Shown here: piece by piece, positions 45,320 to 54,054 of the stretch | Numbering within the stretch: position 1 is the stretch's first letter | How the letters are laid out: the number at the start of each line of letters is the position of its first letter | Source: CAWHNT01 sp963830775 | Lineage (GTDB): Bacteria; Pseudomonadota; Alphaproteobacteria; Geminicoccales; Geminicoccaceae | Assembly: GCA_963830775.1 (NCBI GenBank) | Contig: CAWHNT010000024.1 | Span: 1 to 64,000 of the forward strand | Length of the DNA: 64,000 nt | Direction of reading: 5' to 3' | Made by a program: the position numbers and the translations under genes | Notes under the pieces: generated by a model | Databases searched by the model: none | What the model saw: the letters and a program-made list of their open reading frames with translations, nothing else | Told to the model about the DNA's origin: nothing

Positions 45320-46020
45320 TAGGCGACGATGCGCTCGCTACGCGGTGCCCGGCCATCGGGCGCGTCGGCGGGGACGATGAAGGTCAGTGCCGCGGCACCG
45401 CGCCGGGCCAGCCAGAGGCCGGATTCCAGCGGCTCGGTGCCGGAGCCCTCGGCAAGATCGACCAGCGCCTTGTCGGCGGGGAGGCGGCGCGGCTGCCCCT
45501 GCGCCTCCAGCGGCACCAGCACCACCTGCTGTGCGGGGTCCTGGAGCAGCAGCACCGGCAGCCGGTGCGGCGCCAGCCCGGGGGCCTGCCGGTCGCGCAT
45601 GGTGCGCAGGGAGGCCAGGGCATGCTGCGGCGTGCCGACCCTGCCGACAGCCGGCCCGACGCCCCGCACCCGGGTCGCCGCCCCATCGCCTGAGCTGATC
45701 CCGGCAAGCGGGCTGCCATGGCAGTCGACCGTCCGCCGGTCGACCAGGCTGGCACCTTCGAGCCGGCTGACCGAGGTGCCGATCCGCACCGCTCCCGGGC
45801 CCGCGATCACCTCCCGGGCACAGGAATCGAGATAGCCCACGACGATCCGGTCGCCCCGAGCCAGCGCTACCAGCTGCCCGGCCTCGAGCGGCTCGAGCTC
45901 CGCCACCTTGGGCCGCCCCGCCTCGACCGCCTCGACGACGGCCACCAGCTCGGCCGCCCGCACCTGCCCGGACCCCAGCCCGACCAAGGCCGTCAACGCC
46001 ACCAGCCCGAGCCTGCCCAT
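45316..46020 (-). CDS. Exported protein coupled to the CHASE2 cyclase
   Basis: About 234 residues with a signal peptide (LGLVALTALVGLGSGQVRAA). The mature part includes LVALARGDRIVVGYLDSC, VRIGTSVSRLEGASLVDRRT, resembling a small beta-barrel (FecR/SH3-like) sensor domain, and a Pro/Ala-rich second half. GGAGGGAGCGGG precedes ATG 46020. The last codons overlap the cyclase start, so the two are translated together; a FecR-like periplasmic partner for CHASE2 cyclases occurs in other bacteria. Ligand unknown. Confidence 0.75.
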   Translation of the reverse strand: MGRLGLVALTALVGLGSGQVRAAELVAVVEAVEAGRPKVAELEPLEAGQLVALARGDRIVVGYLDSCAREVIAGPGAVRIGTSVSRLEGASLVDRRTVDCHGSPLAGISSGDGAATRVRGVGPAVGRVGTPQHALASLRTMRDRQAPGLAPHRLPVLLLQDPAQQVVLVPLEAQGQPRRLPADKALVDLAEGSGTEPLESGLWLARRGAAALTFIVPADAPDGRAPRSERIVAY

Positions 46021-46134
46021 CCCGCTCCCTCCGACATGCGGGGCCAGCATAGCAGCAAGCCCGGCCGGCGCACGCCCCGGGCGCCGACTACGAGCGCATC
46101 CGCGGAGAAGCCTGGGACCGGCTCTGCAGCACGA

Positions 46135-46521
46135 TCACCGGCGCGCCTTGCGGGCGGCATAGCGAGCATCGCGGGCGGCCTTGCGCTCGGCTGCGAGGGC
46201 CACGTCGTCGACCGCCCGCGCGGCAGTCTCGCGCTTCCGCTCGGCCTCGCGGGCCGCCTCGAGCTCCGCCTGCTCGGCGGCAAGGCGTGCTCTCTCCGCC
46301 TCGCGGGCCGCCTCCTCGGCAATCTCCGCTTCGCGGGCGGCCTTACGCTCCGCCATGCGAGCTTCGCGAGCGACAATGATCGCCTCCCGGGCCGCCCGCC
46401 GCTCGGCGATGGCCGGGTCGTCGGGGCCCGGCTTCGCGCGGACCCTCTCCAGCATGGCCTTCTTGGCCTCGGCGCCCGTGCTCAGCCGCTCGCTGAAGCC
46501 CTTGTCCTTGTAGGCAGCCAA
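46135..46521 (-). CDS. DUF6481 family protein
   Basis: 128 residues, extremely rich in Ala, Glu, Arg and Lys: a single long charged helix with repeats of the ARE/AER type. The ends match the family: GFSERLSTGAEAKKAMLERV at the N-terminus and KAARDARYAARKARR at the C-terminus. It is found in alphaproteobacteria; function unknown. TTG 46521 is the likely start, with AGGAGA 9 nt upstream. Confidence 0.85.
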   Translation of the reverse strand: MAAYKDKGFSERLSTGAEAKKAMLERVRAKPGPDDPAIAERRAAREAIIVAREARMAERKAAREAEIAEEAAREAERARLAAEQAELEAAREAERKRETAARAVDDVALAAERKAARDARYAARKARR

Positions 46522-46604
46522 TGTCGTACTCTCCTAAGGGGTTGCAGCCCGCCGGCGCCGTCAACGACGGCGCAGCGGGTCAGAAAAGGTCGCCAAGCAG
46601 GAAG

Positions 46605-47252
46605 CTACAGTACCTGGCCCAGGTCGCGCACCGGCGGGTAGTACTGCGGCGCTTCGCGGCGGTCGACCAGACCGTAGTCGCGGATGATCCGGACACGGCG
46701 GTGGCGGAGCCCCTCCGGCGTGGCCCCGGGCCGCCAGCCGCCGGCCCGCTCGGGCGTGGTCCAGGAGGTGAGCAGGAGCGTCTTGCCGGGGTTGTAGAGG
46801 CTCTCGAACACGTCGTGCGCCGTGAGGCCCTCCGCCGCGGCCAGGTCCGTCTCGGCGGTCGAGGCATCGTGCGCCGGCGGGAACTCGGTGACGGCGATCG
46901 CCTTGGCATCGCCGACCTCGGTCTCGTCGAAGCGCTGCTGGATCACGGCCTCGGGTGACCGGCTGTCGGCGGTGACCTCGCACACCCGCAGCCGGTAGTC
47001 GGCAAAGAGCTCGAAGCGGCCGCGCTTCTGGGTGCCGTGATGCTCGCGCTGGCAGCGCCAGCGGACGACCGACTTCTCGTCGCGCCATGTGGAGAGCGAC
47101 AGCACCCAGCCCGGCCGGTGGCGGCTCTCGAAGCGCTCGACCTCGATGAATCCGTCCATCGTCAGGAGCAGGGGCCTCAGGCTCCCGGCCAAGTCCAGAT
47201 ACTCGTCCTTCCGCCCGTCCCGCGGACGGACCTCGAACACCACAGCAAACAT
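46605..47252 (-). CDS. Antibiotic-biosynthesis-monooxygenase-like (ABM) protein of the lipid operon
   Basis: 215 residues in two ABM-like ferredoxin-fold halves. First half: FAVVFEVRPRDGRKDEYLDL, TMDGFIEVERFESRHRPGWV and WRDEKSVVRWRCQREHHGTQ; the second half is weaker. Such domains act as small cofactor-free oxygenases or binding modules. It lies 7 bp after the cyclopropane-fatty-acid synthase gene, so it is the last member of that operon. The gap downstream holds an 8-bp GC hairpin (46555-46573) without T-run. Confidence 0.8.
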   Translation of the reverse strand: MFAVVFEVRPRDGRKDEYLDLAGSLRPLLLTMDGFIEVERFESRHRPGWVLSLSTWRDEKSVVRWRCQREHHGTQKRGRFELFADYRLRVCEVTADSRSPEAVIQQRFDETEVGDAKAIAVTEFPPAHDASTAETDLAAAEGLTAHDVFESLYNPGKTLLLTSWTTPERAGGWRPGATPEGLRHRRVRIIRDYGLVDRREAPQYYPPVRDLGQVL

Positions 47253-47259
47253 CGAGCAC

Positions 47260-48477
47260 TCACGCCGGTCGCAGCGTCACCTGGGTGACATCGATCGAGC
47301 CGGAGCGGAAGCCGGCCTCGCAGTAGGCAAGATAGTATTTCCACATCCGCCGGAAACGCTCGTCGAAGCCCTCACCTTCCAGCCGCGGCCAGGCCTCGTC
47401 GAAGCGGCGGTGCCACTCGGCCAGCGTGCGGGCGTAAGAATGGCCGAAAAAGTGCGTGCTCTCAAGCTGGAGACCGGCCTGCGCCGTCTCGTGCCGGAGA
47501 ACCGCCGGCGAGGGCAGCATGCCGCCGGGGAAAATGTACTTCTGGATGAAGTCGACATTGTGCCGATATTCGTCGAACAGGCGGTCGGCGATGGTGATCG
47601 TCTGCACGCCGGCCTGCCCGCCGGGGACCAGCCGGTCGCGCAAGGTGCCGAAGAAGAGCGGCCAGAAGCGCTCGCCCACGGCCTCCAGCATCTCGATCGA
47701 GGCGATCCGGTCGAAGCGCCCGGCGACGTCGCGATAGTCCTGGAGCCGGATCTCGACCCGGTCCGCCAGCCCCTCGCGGAACACCCGCTCGCTGGCATAG
47801 GCCTGTTGTTCCTTCGAGACGGTGATCCCGGTAACCCGTGCCCCGAACTCCTTGGCCGCGGTGAGCGCGAACCCGCCCCAGCCGGTGCCGATCTCCAGGA
47901 GGCGCTGGCCGGGTGCCAGAGCGATCCGCTCCGCAAGCCGGCGATACTTGGCCAGCTGCGCGCTCTGCAGATCCGGCGTGTCGGGCCCGAACAGGGCCGA
48001 GGAGTAGGTCAGCGTCGGGTCGAGCCAGGCCTCGTAGAACCTGTTGCCCAGGTCGTAATGGGCCTGGATGTTCTTGCGGCTGCCGCTCCGGCTGTTGAGG
48101 CGGAAAGCATGCACGGTGCGCTCGACGAGGCGGCGCAGTCCCGCCAGCCGGCTGTCGAAGCCCATGGCATCGCAGTTGCGGTCGACCAGCTCCAGGAGGC
48201 TGGCGAGGTCGGGGCTGTCCCACTCGCGCGCCATGTAGCCCTCGGCGAAGCCCACGCCGCCGCCGGTGGCGACGCGTTTGGCCGCCTTGCCGTCGCGGAG
48301 CAGGAGCACGGCCTCCGGGCCGGGACCGGCACCGGTGAAGAAGCGCCGCACGCCATCGGGAAGATGGACCTCCAGCCGGCCCCAGCGCAGCCGGCTCGCC
48401 AGGTCGAGCACCAGCCCCACGCCAAGGTCCGGCAGCAGCCTCGGGAGCCAGGCCTGAGTCGCTTTCTTCGCGCTCAC
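47260..48477 (-). CDS. cfa: Cyclopropane-fatty-acyl-phospholipid synthase family methyltransferase
   Basis: 405 residues. N-terminal lipid-binding domain, then the class I methyltransferase core: YDLGNRFYEAWLDPTLTYSS, EIGTGWGGFALTAAKEFGA (SAM site), GITVSKEQQAYASERV, ASIEMLEAVGERFWP and YIFPGGMLPSPAVLRHE. It adds a methylene or methyl group to unsaturated acyl chains in the membrane using SAM. GTG 48477 has GGAGGAAAG upstream. With the FAD oxidoreductase and DUF1365 genes it forms a cluster seen under RpoE/ChrR stress control in Rhodobacter. Confidence 0.92.
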   Translation of the reverse strand: MSAKKATQAWLPRLLPDLGVGLVLDLASRLRWGRLEVHLPDGVRRFFTGAGPGPEAVLLLRDGKAAKRVATGGGVGFAEGYMAREWDSPDLASLLELVDRNCDAMGFDSRLAGLRRLVERTVHAFRLNSRSGSRKNIQAHYDLGNRFYEAWLDPTLTYSSALFGPDTPDLQSAQLAKYRRLAERIALAPGQRLLEIGTGWGGFALTAAKEFGARVTGITVSKEQQAYASERVFREGLADRVEIRLQDYRDVAGRFDRIASIEMLEAVGERFWPLFFGTLRDRLVPGGQAGVQTITIADRLFDEYRHNVDFIQKYIFPGGMLPSPAVLRHETAQAGLQLESTHFFGHSYARTLAEWHRRFDEAWPRLEGEGFDERFRRMWKYYLAYCEAGFRSGSIDVTQVTLRPA

Positions 48478-48500
48478 GCTTCTTTCCTCCGCCCGCGAAG

Positions 48501-49256
48501 TCACACCCGCATCCCGGGGCCGCCAGCCGCCGGGCGGGTGAAATGTTGAACGCCCTTCAGCCACAGGCGCAAGGCCTCGATGTGAATGGCGCCCATGACT
48601 TTCCAGGTCATCAAAGGGTCCCGCACGAGGCAGGACAAGATGGCACGATCGCATAGCGGCATTCGGGCACCGCTCATGCAGGCGAGCAGCAGCAGGCCCC
48701 GCTCGTCGTGCTCGCGAATGCTGAGGCCCAGCCGCAGGCCCGGAGGCCGCAAAGTGAAGCGATAGGAGCCGCCCATGCCGAGGAATGGCGAGACGTGGAA
48801 GCTCTTCTCGCAGCCATGTCGAGTGCCGGCCTCGACCGGCAGCACGTAGCAGTGCCGGCCGCCGAAGGTGTTGCGGACCTGGTAGATCACGGCCGCCAGA
48901 CGCTGGCCGTCATGGCAGTAGAAGACGCTGAGCGGGTTGAAGGCGTAGCCCAGGAGGCGCGGGAACGCGAGCAGCCGGATGCGGGGCTGTGCCAGCACGA
49001 TGCCCTCACGCCGTAGCTCGGCCAGCACCCACGGCACCAGCGGGCTGCCGTCGCACGGCCCATGGTCGCCGATCCGGAACGAGACGAGGTTGCGCCCTCC
49101 GATCGACAGCAGCCGCAGGCTGCGCAGGGCCGCAGGCAGCTCCTCGAGGTCGAGGTAGAGCCAGAAGACTCGATAGGCGAACCGGTGCGGGACGGGCCGG
49201 AACCGCCGATGCACCACCTGCCCCCGGTAGATGCAGGAGTGCAGCTGCCCGTTCAT
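48501..49256 (-). CDS. DUF1365 family protein
   Basis: 251 residues. Typical opening (LHSCIYRGQVVHRRFRPVPH, FAYRVFWLYLDLEELP), RLLAFPRLLGYAFNPLSVFYC, NTFGGRHCYVLPVE and EKSFHVSPFLGMGGSYRFTL. The family always travels with the FAD oxidoreductase and CFA-type methylase; it is needed for lipid modification, with mechanism unclear. ATG 49256 overlaps the upstream stop (ATGA). Confidence 0.9.
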   Translation of the reverse strand: MNGQLHSCIYRGQVVHRRFRPVPHRFAYRVFWLYLDLEELPAALRSLRLLSIGGRNLVSFRIGDHGPCDGSPLVPWVLAELRREGIVLAQPRIRLLAFPRLLGYAFNPLSVFYCHDGQRLAAVIYQVRNTFGGRHCYVLPVEAGTRHGCEKSFHVSPFLGMGGSYRFTLRPPGLRLGLSIREHDERGLLLLACMSGARMPLCDRAILSCLVRDPLMTWKVMGAIHIEALRLWLKGVQHFTRPAAGGPGMRV

Positions 49257-50590
49257 GCGGGCTCGGGTGCCAGCGCCGGCACCGCCGTCCGCACCTTCTC
49301 CTCCCAAGGCGGCGCGCATCCGAACGCCCGCGCCACGGCGATCCCGGCCCGCAGCCCGTCCTCATGGAAGCCCCAGCCCTGCCACGCGCCGACATGCCAC
49401 ACGCCACCGGCACCCTGGATGCGGCCAAGGCGGCGCTGGGCCGCCAGTGCCGCCACATCGAACACCGGATGGTCGAACCGTGCCTCGGCATGGACGAGCG
49501 CCGGCGCCGGCTCACGCAGCGGGTTGAGGGACACGAACAGAGGCGGGGCCTCGTCGAGCCGCTGCAGCCGGTTCATCCAGTAGGTCACGGCCACCGAGCG
49601 CCAGGGAGGGGTATCGGCGTGGGCGGCGTAGTTCCAGCTCGCCCAGACGCCGCGCCGCCGAGGCATCAGCTCCGGGTCGGAGTGCAGCACGGCCCGGTTC
49701 GGCTGGTAGCGGAAGGTGCCGAGGACCGAGCGCTCCAGCGGCGTCGCGTCCGCGAGCAGGCGAAGGCCATGGTCGGCATGCGTGGCGAGCACGACGCGGT
49801 CGAACCGGTGCTCCGCGCCGGCGCAGTCGCGCAGCTCGACCCCGTCCGCCAGCCGCCGCACGCCCGCGATCGGCACGGCCAGCCGGATCTCGGCCCGCAG
49901 CCTGCGGGCGAGCCGGTCCACGTAGCTTCGGGCACCGCCGTTCACCGTCCGCCATTGCAGGCGCCGCCCGACCCGCAGGAGGCCGTGATTGGCCAGGAAC
50001 GCCAAGAGGCTGCGGGCCGGGTAGTCGAGGATGCGCGCGATCGGTGCTGACCAGATCGAGGCCGCCATCGGCAGGAGATACCAGTCGCGCAAGGCGCGGC
50101 CGAACCGGTGCCGGGAGAGGAAGTCGCCAAGGCTCAACCCGTCATCCTCGTCCTTGTGGGCGAGGTGACGGTGGGCAAGCTGGTTGAAGCGCGCGATGTC
50201 GTGCAGCATGCCCAGATAGCGCGGCCGGATCACGTTCCACGGCTGCGCCAGCACGGCCCGAAACGACCCTCCGGCATATTCCAGCGCCCCGTCGCCGATG
50301 CTGACCGAGAGCGTCATCGGGCAGACGTCGCTGGCCACGCCCAGATGCGCAAAGAGCTGCGTCAGCAGCGGGTAGGTGGCCTCGTTGTAGACGATGAAGC
50401 CCATGTCGACCGGGACCACGCCCTGCGCCGTGGGCACCAGCAGGGTCCGCGCATGGCCGCCCAGCCGGTCCGCGGCCTCGAACAGCGTCACCTCGTGGCG
50501 ATGGCCCAGCAGCCAGGCAGCGCTCAGCCCGGCGATGCCGCTTCCGACCACCGCAATCCTCAAGGCTGGGCTTCCACCCCGGCCGGCCAT
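49253..50590 (-). CDS. FAD-dependent amine-oxidase-like oxidoreductase of the lipid operon
   Basis: 445 residues. FAD-binding GSGIAGLSAAWLLG near the N-terminus with GGHARTLLV, PVDMGFIVYNEATYPLLTQL and the C-terminal FAD segment GAWQGWGFHEDGLRAG. Related to the RSP1091 protein of Rhodobacter sphaeroides, which is linked to fatty-acyl desaturation or furan fatty-acid formation. First gene of the four-gene operon FAD-DUF1365-CFA-ABM. Confidence 0.88.
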   Translation of the reverse strand: MAGRGGSPALRIAVVGSGIAGLSAAWLLGHRHEVTLFEAADRLGGHARTLLVPTAQGVVPVDMGFIVYNEATYPLLTQLFAHLGVASDVCPMTLSVSIGDGALEYAGGSFRAVLAQPWNVIRPRYLGMLHDIARFNQLAHRHLAHKDEDDGLSLGDFLSRHRFGRALRDWYLLPMAASIWSAPIARILDYPARSLLAFLANHGLLRVGRRLQWRTVNGGARSYVDRLARRLRAEIRLAVPIAGVRRLADGVELRDCAGAEHRFDRVVLATHADHGLRLLADATPLERSVLGTFRYQPNRAVLHSDPELMPRRRGVWASWNYAAHADTPPWRSVAVTYWMNRLQRLDEAPPLFVSLNPLREPAPALVHAEARFDHPVFDVAALAAQRRLGRIQGAGGVWHVGAWQGWGFHEDGLRAGIAVARAFGCAPPWEEKVRTAVPALAPEPA

Positions 50591-50669
50591 ATCCAGCTCA
50601 CGCCCGACCCACGCTCCTGCTCCCGCCGCCGATTATGGTCCAGTCGGCCAGCCGAGGCGACGGCCAAGC

Positions 50670-51341
50670 TCAGGACGGATGCGCGCGGGAGAGAAGGTCG
50701 GCCACACGCGTGGGCTCCGGCAGCCGGTGCCGGCGCAGCGTGGCCAGGACCAGCGACACCGCACTGGCCAGATCGAGCCGGTGCCCGACCGAGACATAGA
50801 GCGGCCGCACCCCGTCCCGGCTGCGCAGCACCGTGCCGATGCGCTCGCCCTGGTGATGCAGCGGGACGGCGCTGCCGCGGGCGGGACCGGGCTCGTCGTG
50901 CGTGCCCACGAGGCGCGACTTCGCCACGCCCACGGTCGGGATGTCGGCCAGGAGGCCGATATGCGTCGCCACCCCGAGCCGGCGCGGGTGCGCATAGCCA
51001 TGGCCGTCGACCATCAGCAGGTCGGGCTTCTCCCGCAGCAGCCCCAGCGCCTTCAGCGCCGCGGGCGCCTCGCGGAAGGAGAGGAAGCCCGGGACATAGG
51101 GGAAGCCCAGCGGGACCGCGGCCATGGCACTCTCGACCAGCTCAAGGCTGGTCCCGTCCAGCACCGTCACGGCCGCCCAGGCGAGGCCCAAGGCCGGCGC
51201 ATAGTGCGCGTCGATGCCGGCGATCCGGCGCGGCCCGGCCATCGTGCCGGTCGTGACCACGCGACCCCGCAGCTGCTCCTGGACCAGCCGCGCCTCGGCA
51301 ACGGTCGTAGGCCAGCCCTCGATGGAACCTGCAATGCTCAC
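50670..51341 (-). CDS. nfi: Endonuclease V
   Basis: DNA repair nuclease that nicks beside deoxyinosine (and in some cases RNA inosine). Motifs: RRIAGIDAHYAPALG with the first catalytic Asp, PYVPGFLSFREAPAAL, LLMVDGHGYAHPRRLGVATH with second Asp and His, and VGVAKSRLVG. 223 residues is normal. GTG 51341 overlaps the stop of the phosphoribosyltransferase gene (GTGA), giving coupled translation. Confidence 0.93.
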   Translation of the reverse strand: MSIAGSIEGWPTTVAEARLVQEQLRGRVVTTGTMAGPRRIAGIDAHYAPALGLAWAAVTVLDGTSLELVESAMAAVPLGFPYVPGFLSFREAPAALKALGLLREKPDLLMVDGHGYAHPRRLGVATHIGLLADIPTVGVAKSRLVGTHDEPGPARGSAVPLHHQGERIGTVLRSRDGVRPLYVSVGHRLDLASAVSLVLATLRRHRLPEPTRVADLLSRAHPS

Positions 51342-51973
51342 GCCGCAGACCGCAGCAGCTCGATGACCTCGCCATCCTCCACCTGGGCAAAGTTGGCGTA
51401 GAACTGCCCCACGGCGTGGAAGTCGGGAGGGCTCTCCAGGCACACGATCCAGTCACAGAGCGGCCTCAGCTCGGCCAAAGTCTCGGGCGGGGCCACCGGC
51501 ACGGCGAGCACGAGGCTGCGCGGCCGCGCCCGCCGCACCGCCTGGAGGGCAGCCCGTACCGTGGCGCCGGTGGCGATCCCGTCATCCACCACGACGGCAT
51601 CGCGGCCCTCCAGCGGCACCCGCGGCCGCTCGCCCAGATAGAGCCGGCGCCGGCGCTCGATCTCGGCCAGCTGCCGTTCGGCCTCGGCCGCCAGATAGCT
51701 CTCGTCGATCCGGTAGCTGCGGATCACGTCCTCGTTGCGGACGAGATCGGGCCGGCTGCCGTCGACGATCGCACCGGCGGCCAGCTCCTGGTGCCCGGGT
51801 GCTCCGATCTTGCGCACGAGGACGAGGTCCAACGGTGCGCGGAGCAGGCCTGCCGCCTCGACCGCCACCGGGACGCCGCCGCGGGGCAGGGCCAGGAGAA
51901 CGGGGTTGGGCAGATCCAGCCCGGCCAGAGCTTGTGCCAGCCTGCGACCCGCGTCGCGTCGATCCCGGAACAA
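51338..51973 (-). CDS. Phosphoribosyltransferase-family protein
   Basis: 211 residues. Type I PRT fold with PRPP loop DAVVVDDGIATGATVRAALQ, and LPRGGVPVAVEAAGLLRAPL near the N-terminus. Often found in stand-alone form with salvage-type or hydrolase partners; the base is not predictable. TTG 51973 is supported by GGAGGT 7 nt upstream. Coupled to nfi. Confidence 0.88.
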   Translation of the reverse strand: MFRDRRDAGRRLAQALAGLDLPNPVLLALPRGGVPVAVEAAGLLRAPLDLVLVRKIGAPGHQELAAGAIVDGSRPDLVRNEDVIRSYRIDESYLAAEAERQLAEIERRRRLYLGERPRVPLEGRDAVVVDDGIATGATVRAALQAVRRARPRSLVLAVPVAPPETLAELRPLCDWIVCLESPPDFHAVGQFYANFAQVEDGEVIELLRSAA

Positions 51974-52076
51974 GGGCCACCTCCACCGCTGCGCCCGCCT
52001 GACGGCTGCGGACGGCCTGCTTTCGCGCTATCTAGGCGCCGGGTCGTCGGCGACGATCCCCAAGGGGAGGTGGAGC

Positions 52077-52721
52077 GTGGCAGACGGCAAGATGGCGTCG
52101 GGTCCCGCGTCGCGATGGATGGCGCTCGTGGAACTCGCGTCCCGCATTTTCTTCGCCGGTGCCGCGATCCTCTTGGGCCTGTTCTCGCTGGGCCTGCTCT
52201 GCGTCGCCGCCTGGGAGCTCCTGAGCGCTGTCATCCATGGCGAGACGCTGCTGGCCCCGATCCTGGAAAGCATCGGCCTCATCACCATCGCCGTGGCGGT
52301 CTTCGACGTCGCCAAGTTCCTGGTCGAGGAGGAGCTGATCGCCGAGCGGCAGCTGCGCTCGGTGATCGAGGCCCGCCGTTCGCTCACCAAGTTCTTCACC
52401 ATCATCATCATCGTCGTGGCCCTGGAGGCGATCGTCCTCCTGTTCGAGACCAAGCTCGATAACGTCCGCGAGCTGATCTACCCGACGCTGCTCATGGCCG
52501 TGGGCGTCTTCGCACTCGTGGGCCTGGGCCTCTTCCAACGCCTGAGTGCGGAAGGCGGCAGCAACCGCATCGGCCCCGACCGGGCCGCCGACCGGGCGCA
52601 CGAAGCCGTGGCGAACGCCGCGGCCGGCGGTGGCACGGACGCCGCCGCCCCGGAGGACGATCCCGAGCGCTCGGTCAGAACAGACGATCAGCCGCCCGCT
52701 GGCCGAAATAGCGGCGGGTAA
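52077..52721 (+). CDS. Four-helix membrane protein, uncharacterised
   Basis: 214 residues. Helices: IFFAGAAILLGLFSLGLLCV, LESIGLITIAVAVFDVAKFL, FFTIIIIVVALEAIVLLFET, TLLMAVGVFALVGLGLFQRL, with a conserved VEEELIAERQLRSVIEARRS between the second and third. The tail is disordered. Homologues are annotated as general glycosylation-pathway proteins without experimental support that I know of. GTG 52077 with GGGAGGTGGAGC just before. Confidence 0.75.
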   Translation: MADGKMASGPASRWMALVELASRIFFAGAAILLGLFSLGLLCVAAWELLSAVIHGETLLAPILESIGLITIAVAVFDVAKFLVEEELIAERQLRSVIEARRSLTKFFTIIIIVVALEAIVLLFETKLDNVRELIYPTLLMAVGVFALVGLGLFQRLSAEGGSNRIGPDRAADRAHEAVANAAAGGGTDAAAPEDDPERSVRTDDQPPAGRNSGG

Positions 52722-53247
52722 GGCTGTAGTCCTTGAAGCCGTCGTCGTAGCAGGCCTGACGGATGGGATCGCAGGTGACGCCGCGCTCGGGCACGAAAAG
52801 CCGGGCCTTGCCGCGGTCGTCCCGGATGTCGTCGGCCCGGTCGGCGGCGCGCTCGCCGAAGGCGTCGCGGGTCTCGGTCTTGTCGATGCGCCCGTGCTTG
52901 TAGCAGATGCGGGTCGCCTGATCGCAGACCACGCTGTCGTCGGGGCGGAAGAACCGGCCGGGGACCTGGGTCCGGTAGGGCGAGTCGTAGGCCCATCCGG
53001 GCGGGCGCACATAGCCCCTGCCAGGTGAGCGCTGGAAGCAGCGGCCGAAATTGTCGCAGACGATCGTCGGCCGCACCGGTGCCGGGGCGATGTAGCGGTG
53101 GGTGCGCGGCTGCAGACCCTGGCCCGAGTAGCCCGGGTTGCTGCCGAAGCCGGGGTCGATCCGCACGCGACCCTCCGCCTGCAGTGCCGCAGGTGCGAGA
53201 AGGATCAGGCTGGCGACAAGAGACAGCCGCGTCAGCGCCGCGCGCAT
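52675..53247 (-). CDS. Secreted YcgJ-like protein with tandem Cys repeats
   Basis: 190 residues with signal peptide (LSLVASLILLAPAALQA). Two clear tandem units share V(V/T)CD...R.CY..G.....TR..FG.RAADR: VVCDQATRICYKHGRIDKTE and VTCDPIRQACYDDGFKDYSL, and a partial third is IVCDNFGRCFQRS. Six cysteines could make disulfides. Resembles YcgJ-type periplasmic proteins. The 3' end overlaps the convergent membrane-protein gene by 47 bp. Confidence 0.7.
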   Translation of the reverse strand: MRAALTRLSLVASLILLAPAALQAEGRVRIDPGFGSNPGYSGQGLQPRTHRYIAPAPVRPTIVCDNFGRCFQRSPGRGYVRPPGWAYDSPYRTQVPGRFFRPDDSVVCDQATRICYKHGRIDKTETRDAFGERAADRADDIRDDRGKARLFVPERGVTCDPIRQACYDDGFKDYSLTRRYFGQRAADRLF

Positions 53248-53354
53248 CGAACCTCTCCCCGACCGGAAGCTGCCGGTCTTTGTCTAGAGGAGATCGTGCG
53301 CCGCCCGGCATGGACAAGCTGTGAAGCAAAGCACAAGCGCGAGACTTTCCGTGA

Positions 53355-53756
53355 TCAGGGCCTGACGTCGACTACCCCCGCCATGCTCAGCCAGTCGTGC
53401 GGCTGGCAGATATAGTGGTAAGTACCCGGCACGGTGAAAGTATGGCGGAAGACCTGACCGCGCCCGAGCTCGCCGGAGTCGAATGGCTGCGCGCCCGCCG
53501 GCACCGATACCTCCTCCGGCTTCTTCACGTGGGCCGGATCGGCGGTCACGGTGTGGGTCATCAACGAGCTGTTCCGCCACTCGACCGTGCCGCCGGCCGG
53601 GACGACCACCGTCTCGGGCGCGAACGAGAACCCGTTCGTGATCTCGACCACGGCCGCCACCTCGGCCGAGCGCGGCTCGAAGGCCGGACCCTTGCTGGCA
53701 CAGGCGGCAGTCAGCGAAGCCAGACCCAGGACGAGGATGGCGGTCGGACGCGGCAC
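53355..53756 (-). CDS. Cupredoxin-domain lipoprotein (blue copper type)
   Basis: 133 residues. Signal with lipobox LTAAC. Type I copper ligands: His in SLMTHTVTADP, and Cys-His-Met in YHYICQPHDWLSMAG, as in pseudoazurin-like proteins. GTG 53756 has GGAGGGAA upstream. Periplasmic electron carrier or copper-binding protein. Confidence 0.88.
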   Translation of the reverse strand: MPRPTAILVLGLASLTAACASKGPAFEPRSAEVAAVVEITNGFSFAPETVVVPAGGTVEWRNSSLMTHTVTADPAHVKKPEEVSVPAGAQPFDSGELGRGQVFRHTFTVPGTYHYICQPHDWLSMAGVVDVRP

Positions 53757-53835
53757 GGCGGTTCCCTCCGAGGTTCGACCCGCAAGATAGCACAAGACCG
53801 GACCGCCGGAGAGATGCCGCCGACGCATCGGGAGT

Positions 53836-54027
53836 CTAAGGCTTCCTGGTTTTCCCGTCCGGCGAGCCGGCACCGGTGTCGCTGGTGAAGGCCGGCGGGT
53901 CGCTCGCCGGGAAGGAATCGTCGACCGCCTCGTCGATCGCCTGCTCGTCGCGGGCGGGCTCATCCGGCTTCTTCGGCGCGTGCTCGCGCGGCGACGAGCC
54001 GGGCTTGTGCTCCTGGGTAGTCGACAT
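53836..54027 (-). CDS. Small acidic disordered protein, 63 aa
   Basis: Contains DDSFPASDPPAF, a short motif that recurs in small uncharacterised alphaproteobacterial proteins. Hydrophilic throughout, no membrane segment. GGAGGAGAG 6 nt before ATG 54027 is a strong ribosome-binding site, which supports a real gene. Confidence 0.7.
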   Translation of the reverse strand: MSTTQEHKPGSSPREHAPKKPDEPARDEQAIDEAVDDSFPASDPPAFTSDTGAGSPDGKTRKP

Positions 54028-54054
54028 GGTCTCTCCTCCTTGCAGGCAGCTCGT

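Noticed and set aside
46555..46573. GC hairpin as a rho-independent terminator after the lipid operon
   Set aside because: 8-bp stem but no T-run on the downstream side of the minus strand.
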